Source: Pegethrix bostrychoides GSE-TBD4-15B (lineage in GTDB: Bacteria > Cyanobacteriota > Cyanobacteriia > Elainellales > Elainellaceae). Taken from it: DNA of 64,000 nucleotides. How positions within the stretch are numbered: position 1 is the first letter of the stretch; every line of letters begins with the position of its first letter. The translations under genes were made by a program, and so were the position numbers. The stretch lies in NCBI GenBank assembly GCA_019359155.1, contig JAHHHV010000078.1, positions 1-64,000 on the forward strand, read 5' to 3'. Of this stretch, positions 33,552 through 42,678 are shown piece by piece. The notes below the pieces were generated by a model that was not told the origin of the DNA, did no database searches, and worked only from the letters and a program-made list of their open reading frames with translations.

Positions 33552-35555
33552 CTAAACAAACGCCTCTTCATTCACCCGATACTCGCCAATCGGCGTCAGC
33601 TTCCAGGTTGAATCGCTGTACAGCTCCAGCACAAAGTCATGATATTTCAGCAGGCTGGTGCGATGGCCAACGCTGACAAACGTCGCCCCCATCTCGCGCA
33701 GCGTTTCGTAGAGCCGCTTTTCGTTGCCTAAGTCAAGGGCGCTAGTCGCCTCGTCTAGCATGGCGTAGCGAGGTTTGGTGAGCAGCAGTCGGGCAAAGGC
33801 CAAGCGCTGCTGTTCGCCCAAAGATAAAACATCTCGCCAGTCTAGCTCTACGTCAAAGCCACCGACTCGCTCGACTAGCTCCGGCAGATTGGCCTGCTGC
33901 AAGGCTACCTGAAGCTGCGCGTCGTCAGTAGCGCGATCCAGGTTGGGATAGAGCAGCTGATCGCGGAGGCTGCCCAGCACCATGTAAGGCCGCTGCGGCA
34001 AAAACAGCATTTCCGACAGATCAGGACGCGCGATGTTGCCGCTGCCGCTGTTCCAGAGTCCGGCAATGGCGCGCAGCAGAGAGCTTTTACCCACGCCGCT
34101 CTGCCCCACAATCACCAAACTCTGCTGTGGCTGAAGCGCCACCGACAGATCGTTGAGCAAGATTCGTTGCCCTTTAGGTGTGGTCAGCGATAGGTCGCTC
34201 AAGGCAATTTCGGCAGCCTGTCGGGTACTGATCGTGCTGATCTCGGCAGGCAGCGGTTGGTCTTGAGCTTCTAGGGCTTCGGTAAAAGTCTCCAGTCGGT
34301 TGATGCCTGCGGCAAAGGTACTGAGCTGAGTAATTTCCAGCACGACTAAAGCAAAGGCCTCAAAAATCTGGGAAAAGGCGAATCCAGCCTGACTAATATC
34401 ACCAAATCTGATCTGCTCTGAAAAGTAGAGCGGAGCCAAGATCACCGAGGGCAAAATATAGGTCGCATAGCGGTAGGGCGTGCGGAAAAAGAGCAGGTTG
34501 CGCTGCCAGCCAATCAAAAACCGAAAGTTTTGCAGCACTTCTGCAAAGCGGCGGCGGATCTGCCCCATTTCTTGGGCTTCGCCTTGATAAAAAGCAATCG
34601 ACTCGGCGTTGTCACGCACATGCACCAAGCCATAGCGAAAATCGGCCTCGCGGCGCAGCTGATTGAAGTTAAGTGCAATCAGTCTGCGACCAAACAGCGC
34701 TGCTACAATTGTGCCGACCAGCGCATAGCCGACTAGGAAAATCGCCAAAAACCGCGAAATTGACCAGAGAATTCCGGTAAACGAAATTACGTCAATCACT
34801 GCCCCCAGCCCTAGCAGCAGATATTTGAGGCTAGTGGTGGTAAATGACTTAATATCTTCGGCAATCCGCTGGTCAGGATTGTCGATATCTTCTTCAAAGT
34901 TGATTTCATAGTAGGCACGGCTGTGAAAATATTGCCCCAAGAACTTCTGTGTCATCCAGTTTCGCCAGCGCAGCCCCAGCAAATCTTGGACGAAGGTATA
35001 AAATACAACAATTGGCGTAGCCACCGCAAACACGCCTGCATAGACAAAAAAGAAGCGCCAGTAGGTCGGGGCATCACGCTCTGAAAGCGCCGTGGTGAAG
35101 AAGTTGCCAACATAACTAATCAAAACGTTCATGCCGCTCACTGACAGCGACAGCAGCAGCAGCACGCCCAGAAACATCCACTGCTGCCAGCGGGGAGTCA
35201 CCTGAGCGCGCGCCACAAAAAAAGCCGCCGCCGGAATCAGCAGCGCTGCTAGCACCACCCAAATTGCGGGAGAGCCAAACGTGCCCTGCACCATGCCCAT
35301 CAGCCCGCCCGCTGTCTCGCCCATAAATTCTGGCAGCAGCGCATTCAGCAGCATCACCACGCCGCTGGTGAGCAAAAACAGCAGCGCAAATAGAAAGATA
35401 ATCAGCAGCCCAATCAGCAGAAAAAACAGCTTGCCCTGATTTTTGGCGGTCGGAAACCAGTAGGGCTGAGCAATTGCCACAAAGCGGTTCCAAAGCTGGC
35501 GATCGAATTGGCTTAATCGATTAAGTGAAGGACGGTTTGAGGGTACGACGGTCAT
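33552..35555 (-). CDS. ABC transporter, SbmA/BacA-like membrane domain with ATPase
   Basis: A 667-residue fused transporter of the ABC_membrane_2/SbmA-BacA type, related to peroxisomal ABCD proteins. Transmembrane helices span roughly 40-350, including the family pattern RWRNWMTQKFLGQYFHSRAYY and DNPDQRIAEDI. The ATPase is at about 450-660: Walker A GQSGVGKSS, signature LSLGEQQRLAFARLL, Walker B YAMLDEATSALD. In SbmA/BacA relatives the substrates are peptides, very-long-chain fatty acids or vitamins; here it is unknown. Convergent with the UPF0016 pair. Confidence 0.9.
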   Translation of the reverse strand: MTVVPSNRPSLNRLSQFDRQLWNRFVAIAQPYWFPTAKNQGKLFFLLIGLLIIFLFALLFLLTSGVVMLLNALLPEFMGETAGGLMGMVQGTFGSPAIWVVLAALLIPAAAFFVARAQVTPRWQQWMFLGVLLLLSLSVSGMNVLISYVGNFFTTALSERDAPTYWRFFFVYAGVFAVATPIVVFYTFVQDLLGLRWRNWMTQKFLGQYFHSRAYYEINFEEDIDNPDQRIAEDIKSFTTTSLKYLLLGLGAVIDVISFTGILWSISRFLAIFLVGYALVGTIVAALFGRRLIALNFNQLRREADFRYGLVHVRDNAESIAFYQGEAQEMGQIRRRFAEVLQNFRFLIGWQRNLLFFRTPYRYATYILPSVILAPLYFSEQIRFGDISQAGFAFSQIFEAFALVVLEITQLSTFAAGINRLETFTEALEAQDQPLPAEISTISTRQAAEIALSDLSLTTPKGQRILLNDLSVALQPQQSLVIVGQSGVGKSSLLRAIAGLWNSGSGNIARPDLSEMLFLPQRPYMVLGSLRDQLLYPNLDRATDDAQLQVALQQANLPELVERVGGFDVELDWRDVLSLGEQQRLAFARLLLTKPRYAMLDEATSALDLGNEKRLYETLREMGATFVSVGHRTSLLKYHDFVLELYSDSTWKLTPIGEYRVNEEAFV

Positions 35556-35615
35556 TCAGATTTCTCTTGATATGTGGGGATTCTGTGGGGTAGTCCATCG
35601 CCTATTCTAAAGCGC

Positions 35616-36494
35616 TTAAAACAAGTCGAGCTGTCTGGCGACGGGAAGTACCGCCGACTCGATCAAATTCCAGGGCAGGGGCGGCACTAAATCTGGCTCC
35701 ACAAGCTCTAAAAGCTGCTGAAAGTGGCGAGCGATATGCGGTGAATGCTGCTCAACAGGGCAATGCACAAAAAAATAAACCTGCTGGTTTTGCTGGAGCC
35801 ATTGCTGCACCTGCATCGCCCAAAACTCCAGGTAGGTCTGATTGTAAGCCAGCTCTGGATGACTAATGTAGCGCACGATGCTGAAGGCGGCAGTCGTGAC
35901 GGGCTGAAGCGGCAGTCGCGGCTTGCGGCGCTCGGAGGTGAGCTGCGGATCGTCAGGGCATTCGTAGATTGGGCGCGTATCCAGCAAGACTCGCCCTACC
36001 CCAAAGTCGGCTAGCAGCGCATTCAGGTGATTGGCCTGCTCTAGCTCAAACCAGCCAGGATGCCGCAGCTCCACCGCCAGCTTTGCCTCAGTTGGCACCT
36101 CAGTTGTCCAAGCGCGCAAAAAAGCCTGCAAATCGGCCAGTTCTGCGGGGCTGTAGCTGGGCGGCAGTTGGGCAAACAAAACGCCCAGCCGATTGCCCAA
36201 TCCCTGCATTCGCTCCACAAAGCTTAGCAGCGCCGGAAGCTGCGGCACTAGCCTACCCTGATGCGTGATCTGGCGCGGCAGCTTCGGGCAAAACTGAAAG
36301 CCCGCCGGCGTTTGGCTTGCCCAGCGCTGCACTGTGGCGGCATCGGGAACCGAATAAAAAGTCGTGTTGCCCTCAACTGTCATAAACCGCCGACTGTAGA
36401 GCTGCAAAAAATCAGCAGGCCGACTGCCCTTGGGAAACAGATCGCCTACCCAGTCTTTGTAAGCCCAGATTGCACAGCCCAGCCGAAAGCTCAT
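35616..36494 (-). CDS. DUF72 domain protein
   Basis: A 292-residue DUF72 (YecE-like) TIM-barrel protein: N-terminal GCAIWAYKDWVGDLFPKGSR, TVEGNTTFYSVPDAATVQRW (about 38-57), FCPKLPRQITH and LAVELRHPGWF (about 140). The fold resembles endonuclease IV/xylose isomerase. Function is not established. No partner gene in an operon. A 14-bp tandem array sits directly upstream of its start. Confidence 0.9.
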   Translation of the reverse strand: MSFRLGCAIWAYKDWVGDLFPKGSRPADFLQLYSRRFMTVEGNTTFYSVPDAATVQRWASQTPAGFQFCPKLPRQITHQGRLVPQLPALLSFVERMQGLGNRLGVLFAQLPPSYSPAELADLQAFLRAWTTEVPTEAKLAVELRHPGWFELEQANHLNALLADFGVGRVLLDTRPIYECPDDPQLTSERRKPRLPLQPVTTAAFSIVRYISHPELAYNQTYLEFWAMQVQQWLQQNQQVYFFVHCPVEQHSPHIARHFQQLLELVEPDLVPPLPWNLIESAVLPVARQLDLF

Positions 36495-36508
36495 CCATTT
36501 ACTATAGG

Positions 36509-36568
36509 CCAGTTCATCCGAGCCAGTTCATCTGGGCTAGTTCATCTGGGCTAGTTCATCTGGGCTAG
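36509..36568. repeat. 14-bp tandem repeat, four copies plus a partial
   Basis: Four head-to-tail units CYAGTTCATCYGRG start at 36509, 36523, 36537 and 36551 and run into a partial fifth at the stop codon of the HATPase gene. They lie between the start of the DUF72 gene and the 3' end of the HATPase gene, so they fall in the 5' leader or promoter of DUF72. Confidence 0.85.
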
Positions 36569-37174
36569 TTAAGCTAAGCTACGAGCCTGATTGACAGGCA
36601 GCTCCACCCAAAATTCAGTACCGCTAGCCTGCGAGTAGCATTGCAGATCGCCACCATGCTGATGCACCACAATCTCGTAGCAGCTGCGAAGTGCTGAGCT
36701 AGACCGCTTTCCGGCGGCGGCAAAGATCTGACTCTGCTCCTCCAGTGAGATTTCAGCGCCGTTATCCGCCACGCAGACCACTACGCGCGGATTGCCACCC
36801 TGCGGATCAGGAATCTGCATCGTCCGAATTGTCACCTGAGGCCGCTGTACTGTGACAGTATGAGCATCAGTATGGGCAGCATCAGCCTGAGGCGAAACAG
36901 CTTCAATCGCCTGAGCAATCAGAGCTGTAAACACCTGGTCAATCTCGGCGCTGCACTCCACCGCCAACAGATCGCCATAGTCACAGACCACCTGAATGCC
37001 GCGCTGCTCTGACTGGGACTTGAGACGAGGCCGCAGCGAACGCAGAGTTCGGTTAATCACAGCTTGTAGATCTGTAGGCTGCGTTTTGACAGCGGTTTGA
37101 ACAAAGTTGGTTTGAGCAGAGTTGGTTTGAGCAGAGTCAGGCGTTAGTGATCGGTGTAAGGAGTTGGAACACAT
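36569..37174 (-). CDS. Orphan histidine-kinase-like ATPase domain
   Basis: A 201-residue protein resembling only the catalytic half of a histidine kinase: LRPRLKSQSEQRGIQVVCDY begins the HATPase_c fold, VADNGAEISLEEQSQIFAA is the G1-type box, and GTEFWVELPV is the terminal strand. There is no HisKA phospho-acceptor helix, no His box and no sensor domain. The G2 glycine box (normally GxGLGL) is replaced by SSALRSCYEIV, so nucleotide binding is doubtful. The N-terminal region has a SAQTNSAQTNFVQT duplication. It could be a kinase inhibitor or scaffold, or a decaying kinase fragment. Confidence 0.6.
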   Translation of the reverse strand: MCSNSLHRSLTPDSAQTNSAQTNFVQTAVKTQPTDLQAVINRTLRSLRPRLKSQSEQRGIQVVCDYGDLLAVECSAEIDQVFTALIAQAIEAVSPQADAAHTDAHTVTVQRPQVTIRTMQIPDPQGGNPRVVVCVADNGAEISLEEQSQIFAAAGKRSSSALRSCYEIVVHQHGGDLQCYSQASGTEFWVELPVNQARSLA

Positions 37175-37456
37175 AGGAGTTGACAGTTTTAAGAGGCCGA
37201 TAGGGACTGTAGATAGGGGGTTTGGTACCCTGTTCGATTCAAAAAATTCGTTGCTATCTTAGAAAGGTGTGAGTCAGGTCTGTTCCTAGCCTACGTACTG
37301 GCTCATTCAAGAGTATGGCAAACCGAACCTCGCAGCGTAACTCGGTAAAACCCTGAACTCAGAAGTTTGTTTAATCTCAGTCGCCTCAGTGTAAGCGAGG
37401 TTGCTGAACGGTGGCAGATTTGCTAGCGGCCTGAGATTTCTGACCTAGTAGATGCG

Positions 37457-38791
37457 TTAAGACTCGTTGAGCCGATTGGGAATGCCTTCACAGCCGCCCG
37501 GTACGGTTGAACGAGTGGCATCACCGCCCCAAGCGCAGCAGTAGTAGCGCTGCTCCTCAGATAGCCGCAGCACACCGCTCAAGTCAGCGTCTTCAACTAC
37601 GGCTCCGGTATAGGCTCCGGTCTGATAGTTGGGAATGTCGTGGCGGGTGCGGGGGGAGGCCGTCGCAGCAGAGCCGTAAAACAGGCGACAGCCCATCATG
37701 TCAGAGCCAGCCAGCACCGCGCCGCATAAAATTGTGCGTGCCAGGTTGGTTTTCACCATGTCGCAGCCTTTTAAGTTGGCGCGGATCAGATTGATGTCGC
37801 TCAGATCCGTCCAGCGCAAATCCGTCCCCGATAGGTTTGATCCAGCCAGCATCACGCCCAAATCTACCACCCGCACTCCGTAGTCGCGGTCTTCAGCATA
37901 GCCACCCTTGCCGTCCAGCATGGCGCGTCCCAGTCTCCGATCGCGTTGGAGGGGCGACAGCAGCCGCGAGCGCGACAGAAACCGCAGCACCTTGGCCTTG
38001 CCGCTAGAATCGACGCTGCTGAGAATTGCTGCCGTGCGGCCTTCGGCAATGGCGCGTTCCTGCGGCCAGTCTTCCAGCAGCCCCTCTTCGTCTAGCACCA
38101 AATCGGAAATGCCTTGAAAGTAAGAGTCGATCGTCTGCTGCTGTGTGATCATATTTTGCTGGATCGTCAAATCTTTGGAAATCACGTACTGCCGCCAAGC
38201 AATATAGACTGCTAGCACCGCGATCAAAATCTGCCCCAGCGCCCCAAAGACTTCGCCCGTTGCGCCAATTGCCTCCCAGTTGAGACTCTGATACCAGGCA
38301 TCAAAGCCGACACCCCATCCGCTGAGCTGCACTAGCCCATAGCCCGCCAGCATCAGGCCAATAAAACCCGTCAGGATGAGCCGCTCCTGGGGAGAAATTA
38401 GCTCAGTAAAAATTTTCCAAACCAGCTGCCAGAGAATACGAAGCGAGATCAGCAATGCTACTGTCGCTCCCGTAAAGGCGAGCCAGAAATTGCTAAAGCC
38501 CAGCCCCACAATCATCAGCAAGAGCGCCAAAAAAATCAGCAGTTCGAGCGGGGGCTGACGCTGACGCTGACCGAAAATTGGCTGTGCGCTGCCGGAATAT
38601 GTGCTGCCGGAATATGCGCCGCCAGAAGAGGCCGCTGTAAAACTCTCAAGCGCGGCCTGATTGCGAAGTTCATTGTTGGCTGAAGACGGAGCCGCCAAGG
38701 CCCCAGATTCGTAAGATTCGTAGCTCATTTCTGCATCAGCCGTGATGCGATTGGACGCAGAATTTTCGGAGAACTGAGAATCTGGAGCCAT
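37457..38791 (-). CDS. Membrane protein with pentapeptide repeats
   Basis: A 444-residue protein: a disordered N-terminal region of about 85 residues (with a YSGSTYSGS duplication), about four hydrophobic segments (about 90-215), a helical stretch, then pentapeptide repeats (A(D/N)LxX pattern, about 325-370: LAGSNLSGTDLRWTDLSDIN). The tail contains CC and CE residues (YYCCAWGGDA). Pentapeptide repeats form a right-handed quadrilateral beta helix with unknown binding partners. Alone on the minus strand. No function assigned. Confidence 0.85.
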   Translation of the reverse strand: MAPDSQFSENSASNRITADAEMSYESYESGALAAPSSANNELRNQAALESFTAASSGGAYSGSTYSGSAQPIFGQRQRQPPLELLIFLALLLMIVGLGFSNFWLAFTGATVALLISLRILWQLVWKIFTELISPQERLILTGFIGLMLAGYGLVQLSGWGVGFDAWYQSLNWEAIGATGEVFGALGQILIAVLAVYIAWRQYVISKDLTIQQNMITQQQTIDSYFQGISDLVLDEEGLLEDWPQERAIAEGRTAAILSSVDSSGKAKVLRFLSRSRLLSPLQRDRRLGRAMLDGKGGYAEDRDYGVRVVDLGVMLAGSNLSGTDLRWTDLSDINLIRANLKGCDMVKTNLARTILCGAVLAGSDMMGCRLFYGSAATASPRTRHDIPNYQTGAYTGAVVEDADLSGVLRLSEEQRYYCCAWGGDATRSTVPGGCEGIPNRLNES

Positions 38792-38860
38792 AGGTATCCT
38801 AAAAATTTCAGCGGATGCAAAGTCCCCTTTAATTTAATTCAGGATAGTGATTCAGGATAG

Positions 38861-39079
38861 CTAACGGGACGGCATCGTAAAGATATTCAGAGTATCGCCA
38901 GCCTCTCGCTTGACCCGCCCTGCACAGACTGCCTGGTGGAGTTCCTCCAGCGCCGATAGATCTGCGGCCTGATAGCCCCGCACAGCAATCACCTGTCGAA
39001 TCAAGCCCTCTGACTCAACGCTGAGGCAGCCCATCTGAAAAGCCGACTGGACGAGGCGGTGGATCATGGAAAGTGGCAT
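38861..39079 (-). CDS. Small conserved hypothetical protein
   Basis: A 72-residue protein starting MPLSMIHRLVQSAFQMGCLS and containing LSALEELHQAVCAGRVKREA. Small proteins of this shape recur in cyanobacterial genomes; I know of no function. No signal peptide or transmembrane segment. It lies upstream of the pentapeptide-repeat gene on the same strand, 69 bp apart. Confidence 0.7.
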   Translation of the reverse strand: MPLSMIHRLVQSAFQMGCLSVESEGLIRQVIAVRGYQAADLSALEELHQAVCAGRVKREAGDTLNIFTMPSR

Positions 39080-39361
39080 TGTCAGTCACCCCGAGTACAA
39101 GATTTATCTCTCAATTCTGGTCAATTGCCTGGAGCGCAGAATTGACTGAGATCGATTCGGCGATGTGATCTAAAATCACAGCTCAGGTGAGAGTAGTCAC
39201 TCATTTGCACAGAGGGGTTCTCGGATATCTGCATGAGCTGCGGGTTCTGCGTGGTTTTCAGCAAAAGCGATGCCAAACAGCAAGGCTTGAGCTATCTTTG
39301 ACTAAATTTGTTGACGTAGAAAAATAGCCCTGTACGTGAGGCTCAGGAAGAGGAGTGATCG

Positions 39362-41536
39362 ATGGCAAATCTGGACAGTTCATGGCAGGCTTCTGTAATC
39401 AAGCTGGCACAGACGGGAAACTCGCGAGCCATTGCCTTTTGGCTGAACCGCGATCTGGTGCCTCAAGGCATTTGCGCTCAAATTGCGTCAGAGCCATCCG
39501 GAGGACTAGCCATTCAAATTGTCAGCCGTCAAGTGCCAGACTGTGACAAGCTGGTGCGCTATATTTGCCATCGCCTCTGCAAGCTCGATTCAGAAGCGAT
39601 CCAGCAGGTGCGAATTACGGCTCAGATGGTCGGAGCTTCAGAGCAGCTTTGGGAGAAATCAGCTCGAATTATTCCCCCTTCGGCTCGGCAGGTTGCTCAG
39701 CCTGCCGCCGCCGCAACACTGGCCGCTGCAACACTGGCCACTGCAACACTGGCCACAGTATCCTCGCCTGCCGAAACGAGCTTGGCTCAGCCCAAGGCAG
39801 TGCCGCCTGCCGTTACGCTAGCTGCCGCTCAAGAGGCTGCCCTAACCGCGCCAAAAAAGCTGGCTCCTGTAGCCGCGACTCGCAAGGTCAGTATTAAGGC
39901 CAGTATCAAGGCTAGTGTTTTAGACAGGCTGCCCTCTTTTCTGTTCAAGCCGCAGCCCGGTCAGCCGCGTAAAGCCAAGTCAGGAAACACGGCTAGTCGG
40001 ACGAAACACAGTTTGAAAAGCGGTTTGAGACATCAGCTCCAGGCGCTTAAGCTCAGTTCTGTAGAACTCACGGATCAGTCGATTCGCTGGTTTATTGGCC
40101 AGAAGCCTGCCGGTCGCGCTCTGGTTTTGGGCAGTGCTGCCATCACCGCCTTTTTGATTGGCTGTAGCTTCGAGCTGGCCGGTTACTACGTTAATCCAGC
40201 AGCTTTTCAGCGCTCAAAGGCTTCGCTGACTGGCCTGTTCCACAACGCTATTCCCTCTGGCTCTGTCCAAACCGTTTCAGAGCGCGTCTCGATTGTTCGG
40301 CAGCCCGTGCTCAACCCAGATGATCCCAGCATCAGCCTGATCTTTAGCAACAGCGATCTGCTGAATCGGCTGCCTGTTAGCCAGCGACTGCCGGATCAAG
40401 TCAATCCTGGCGCGGCGCTGGTCACCACGGTTGAAGCGTTTCGACAGGCCGATATGCTGATAACTAACCTAAATAGCCCGGTACTCTCAGCCGCCGCCAC
40501 ACAGTCTGCCAAGCCCAAGCCCGTCACAATCAATTCGCCCCAGCCAATCGATGCAGAGGATCAGCCCCAGCTCAGTGCTCTGCCTGAAGATACCGACGCA
40601 GAGAAGGCAGCTGGCAGCGAAGATCACGAAGCGGAAAAAATGAACTTCATCGCAGATGAAGAAGCCGCCCCAGAAGACGCTGAAGCCGCACCTGCCGAAA
40701 CCAGCCAGCAGCTACCGCTAACCCCGCAAGAGCTGCTGGCCAATCGGGTCAATTTAGTCAATTTGGCGAGCAGTGCGGTGATGCCAGAGGGGGCAACCCA
40801 ACTCAGCCAAGCGCTAGCGCTGATGCGGCAGGGCAATATCTATGCGGTGGGTGCGGGCACCAGCCTGCCAGAAGCACGTCGCCCGCAGATCTTTGAGGTC
40901 AAGGGCAAGCGGATTGCCTACTTCGGCTATTCAGATTCTTCGCCTAGAGCAGCCAGCGGTATCACAGCAGGCGTAAACGTTAGCGTCAATCAGCAGATGC
41001 AGGCTGATATTGAGGCAATTCGCGACCAAGTGGATTGGGTTGTGGTCAGCGTCAACTGGAACCGAGAGCTGAGAGCCTACCCGGAAGACTGGCAGATTAA
41101 CCTGACTCATGCGGCGGTGGACTATGGGGCAGACCTGGTGGTGGGCTATCATCCGACGGCAGCACAGGGCGGCGAAGTCTATAATGGCCGCGCTATTGTC
41201 TATTCGCTGGGCAACGCAATTGATGAATATAGCGAAAAGCCAGTGGGTCACTATGAGGCGGCGGCGCTGAAAGTCACTCTGACAGAGCATGTGATGCAGC
41301 TTGAGTTTTTGCCGCTGCAAGTCAAACGCGGTCAGGCTCAGATTGCCCCTAGCGACATGGCCTCAAAAATTTCGCAGTATATGCAGCAAGCTTCTAGCCT
41401 GTTTGACCAGCCGCTGCGCTCACCAACCAGCCTCAATTCGCAGGTGCGGCTAACGCTGCCAGCGGCTCCTAACTCAGAGATGCCCACTGATTCGTTTATT
41501 CAATATCCGGCTCCACCAGCCAGCCCAGCGCCTTAG
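39362..41536 (+). CDS. CapA-like (PGA-synthesis fold) protein with altered metal site
   Basis: A 724-residue protein. Residues about 115-255 are low-complexity with in-frame duplications (ATLAAATLATATLATV; IKASIKASV) and one transmembrane helix near 258-275 (LVLGSAAITAFLIGCSF). The C-terminal half is a CapA/poly-gamma-glutamate synthesis-type metallophosphoesterase-like domain: ISLIFSNSDLLN, ADMLITNLNSPV, VVVSVNWNRELRAYPEDWQ, VDYGADLVVGYHPTAAQGGE, IVYSLGNAIDEY. Usual CapA members have HWG and HPH at these places; here they are NWN and HPT, so metal binding is probably lost or changed. GAGGAG precedes the start. The partner genes capB and capC are absent. Confidence 0.85.
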   Translation: MANLDSSWQASVIKLAQTGNSRAIAFWLNRDLVPQGICAQIASEPSGGLAIQIVSRQVPDCDKLVRYICHRLCKLDSEAIQQVRITAQMVGASEQLWEKSARIIPPSARQVAQPAAAATLAAATLATATLATVSSPAETSLAQPKAVPPAVTLAAAQEAALTAPKKLAPVAATRKVSIKASIKASVLDRLPSFLFKPQPGQPRKAKSGNTASRTKHSLKSGLRHQLQALKLSSVELTDQSIRWFIGQKPAGRALVLGSAAITAFLIGCSFELAGYYVNPAAFQRSKASLTGLFHNAIPSGSVQTVSERVSIVRQPVLNPDDPSISLIFSNSDLLNRLPVSQRLPDQVNPGAALVTTVEAFRQADMLITNLNSPVLSAAATQSAKPKPVTINSPQPIDAEDQPQLSALPEDTDAEKAAGSEDHEAEKMNFIADEEAAPEDAEAAPAETSQQLPLTPQELLANRVNLVNLASSAVMPEGATQLSQALALMRQGNIYAVGAGTSLPEARRPQIFEVKGKRIAYFGYSDSSPRAASGITAGVNVSVNQQMQADIEAIRDQVDWVVVSVNWNRELRAYPEDWQINLTHAAVDYGADLVVGYHPTAAQGGEVYNGRAIVYSLGNAIDEYSEKPVGHYEAAALKVTLTEHVMQLEFLPLQVKRGQAQIAPSDMASKISQYMQQASSLFDQPLRSPTSLNSQVRLTLPAAPNSEMPTDSFIQYPAPPASPAP

Positions 41537-41633
41537 ATTGAGATGTATGCAGCCAAATGTATGCAGCGAGATACGAGTCGTGCAGGGCAGCGTATTACAA
41601 TAAGCGCAGCCTAACGCATGAGGAACAACCAGG

Positions 41634-42491
41634 ATGCCCGCAGTTACCGCCGAACAGCGCCAGTACAGAACCTACATTCTAACGAATTCTGAGGCGCGTC
41701 TGGAACTCGTGCCAGAGCGCGGCGGCATTGCAACCAGCTGGCAGGTGCAAAACCAGGAGATGTTTTATCTTGACAGCGAGCGCTTCACCCATCCTGAGCT
41801 ATCCGTGCGCGGCGGCATTCCGATCTTGTTTCCAATCTGCGGTAATCTCCCAGAGGATCGCTACAGCCATGCAGGTCAGTTTTACAAACTCAAACAGCAT
41901 GGCTTTGCGCGGGATATGCCCTGGCAGGCTCAAGAAACCAATCCAGAGCAGGCGGCTTTAACGCTAGTCTTGGAGAGCAATCTACAGACGCTGGAAGTCT
42001 ATCCGTTCGAGTTTCAGCTTGCCTTTACCTATGCGCTGCAGGGCAGATCGCTGCTGCTCACCCAGCGCCATAGCAACCGCTCCAATCAGCCCATGCCGAT
42101 TTCAACCGGGCTGCATCCTTATTTTTGCGTGAGTGACAAATCGCAGCTGCAAGTTGAGATCCCGGCCAGCCAGTATCAAGAGAAAAGCAGCCCAAATCCC
42201 CAGCCGTTTCAGGGCTTGGATTTCGAGCTAGAGGAAATCGACCGCGCCTTCCGGCCTCTATCGCAGCAAACCAGCCGGGTGATTGACCGCCAGCGCCAGC
42301 TCAGTCTCCAACTCGACTACGACAGTCACTACAGCACCTTAGTTTTCTGGGCGGTGAAGGGCAAAGATTTTTACTGTCTAGAACCCTGGAGCGCTCCCCG
42401 CAATGCAATGAACACGGGTGAAGATCTGCTGATCGTTCCACCCCAGAGTAGTCTGGAGACGCAGGTTAAGTTCACAGTTGATTTTCTCTAG
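41634..42491 (+). CDS. Aldose 1-epimerase (mutarotase) family protein
   Basis: A 285-residue galactose-mutarotase-like beta-sandwich protein. Conserved pieces are VRGGIPILFPICGNLPEDRY, the active-site His in LKQHGFARDMPW (about 88), STGLHPYFCVSDK with the second His (about 160), and the late EPWSAPRNAMNTG with the catalytic Glu. It interconverts anomers of hexoses or hexose phosphates (glucose-6-phosphate epimerase members share this fold). Monocistronic between the CapA-like gene and the S1 gene. Confidence 0.93.
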   Translation: MPAVTAEQRQYRTYILTNSEARLELVPERGGIATSWQVQNQEMFYLDSERFTHPELSVRGGIPILFPICGNLPEDRYSHAGQFYKLKQHGFARDMPWQAQETNPEQAALTLVLESNLQTLEVYPFEFQLAFTYALQGRSLLLTQRHSNRSNQPMPISTGLHPYFCVSDKSQLQVEIPASQYQEKSSPNPQPFQGLDFELEEIDRAFRPLSQQTSRVIDRQRQLSLQLDYDSHYSTLVFWAVKGKDFYCLEPWSAPRNAMNTGEDLLIVPPQSSLETQVKFTVDFL

Positions 42492-42665
42492 GTCTTTTCT
42501 GCCTTGGCAGATTCGTTCATCCGTACCCGATAGGTCAAGAATTGATTATATTGAGGAAATCTAGCGGGGCTTATTGCTCTGTTAACCTTGTATGATGGCT
42601 ACTTGGCCTGCTTGCTGGGTTTGGCTCAGCGAGTGCCTTTGGATCTTTTAGCCAGCTTTTTTGCC

Positions 42666-42672
42666 GAGGAGG
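42666..42672 (+). promoter_or_regulatory. Shine-Dalgarno that fixes a TTG start
   Basis: GAGGAGG at 42666-42672 is 6 nt before TTG 42679. It rules out the in-frame TTG at 42661 and there is no ATG nearby, so the S1-type gene starts with a rare codon under a near-perfect ribosome site. Confidence 0.8.
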
Positions 42673-42678
42673 CTGACG

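Noticed and set aside
37225-37250. GTTCGATTC resembling a tRNA T-arm
   Set aside because: There is no matching stem, acceptor or anticodon arm around it; no tRNA was found anywhere in the window.
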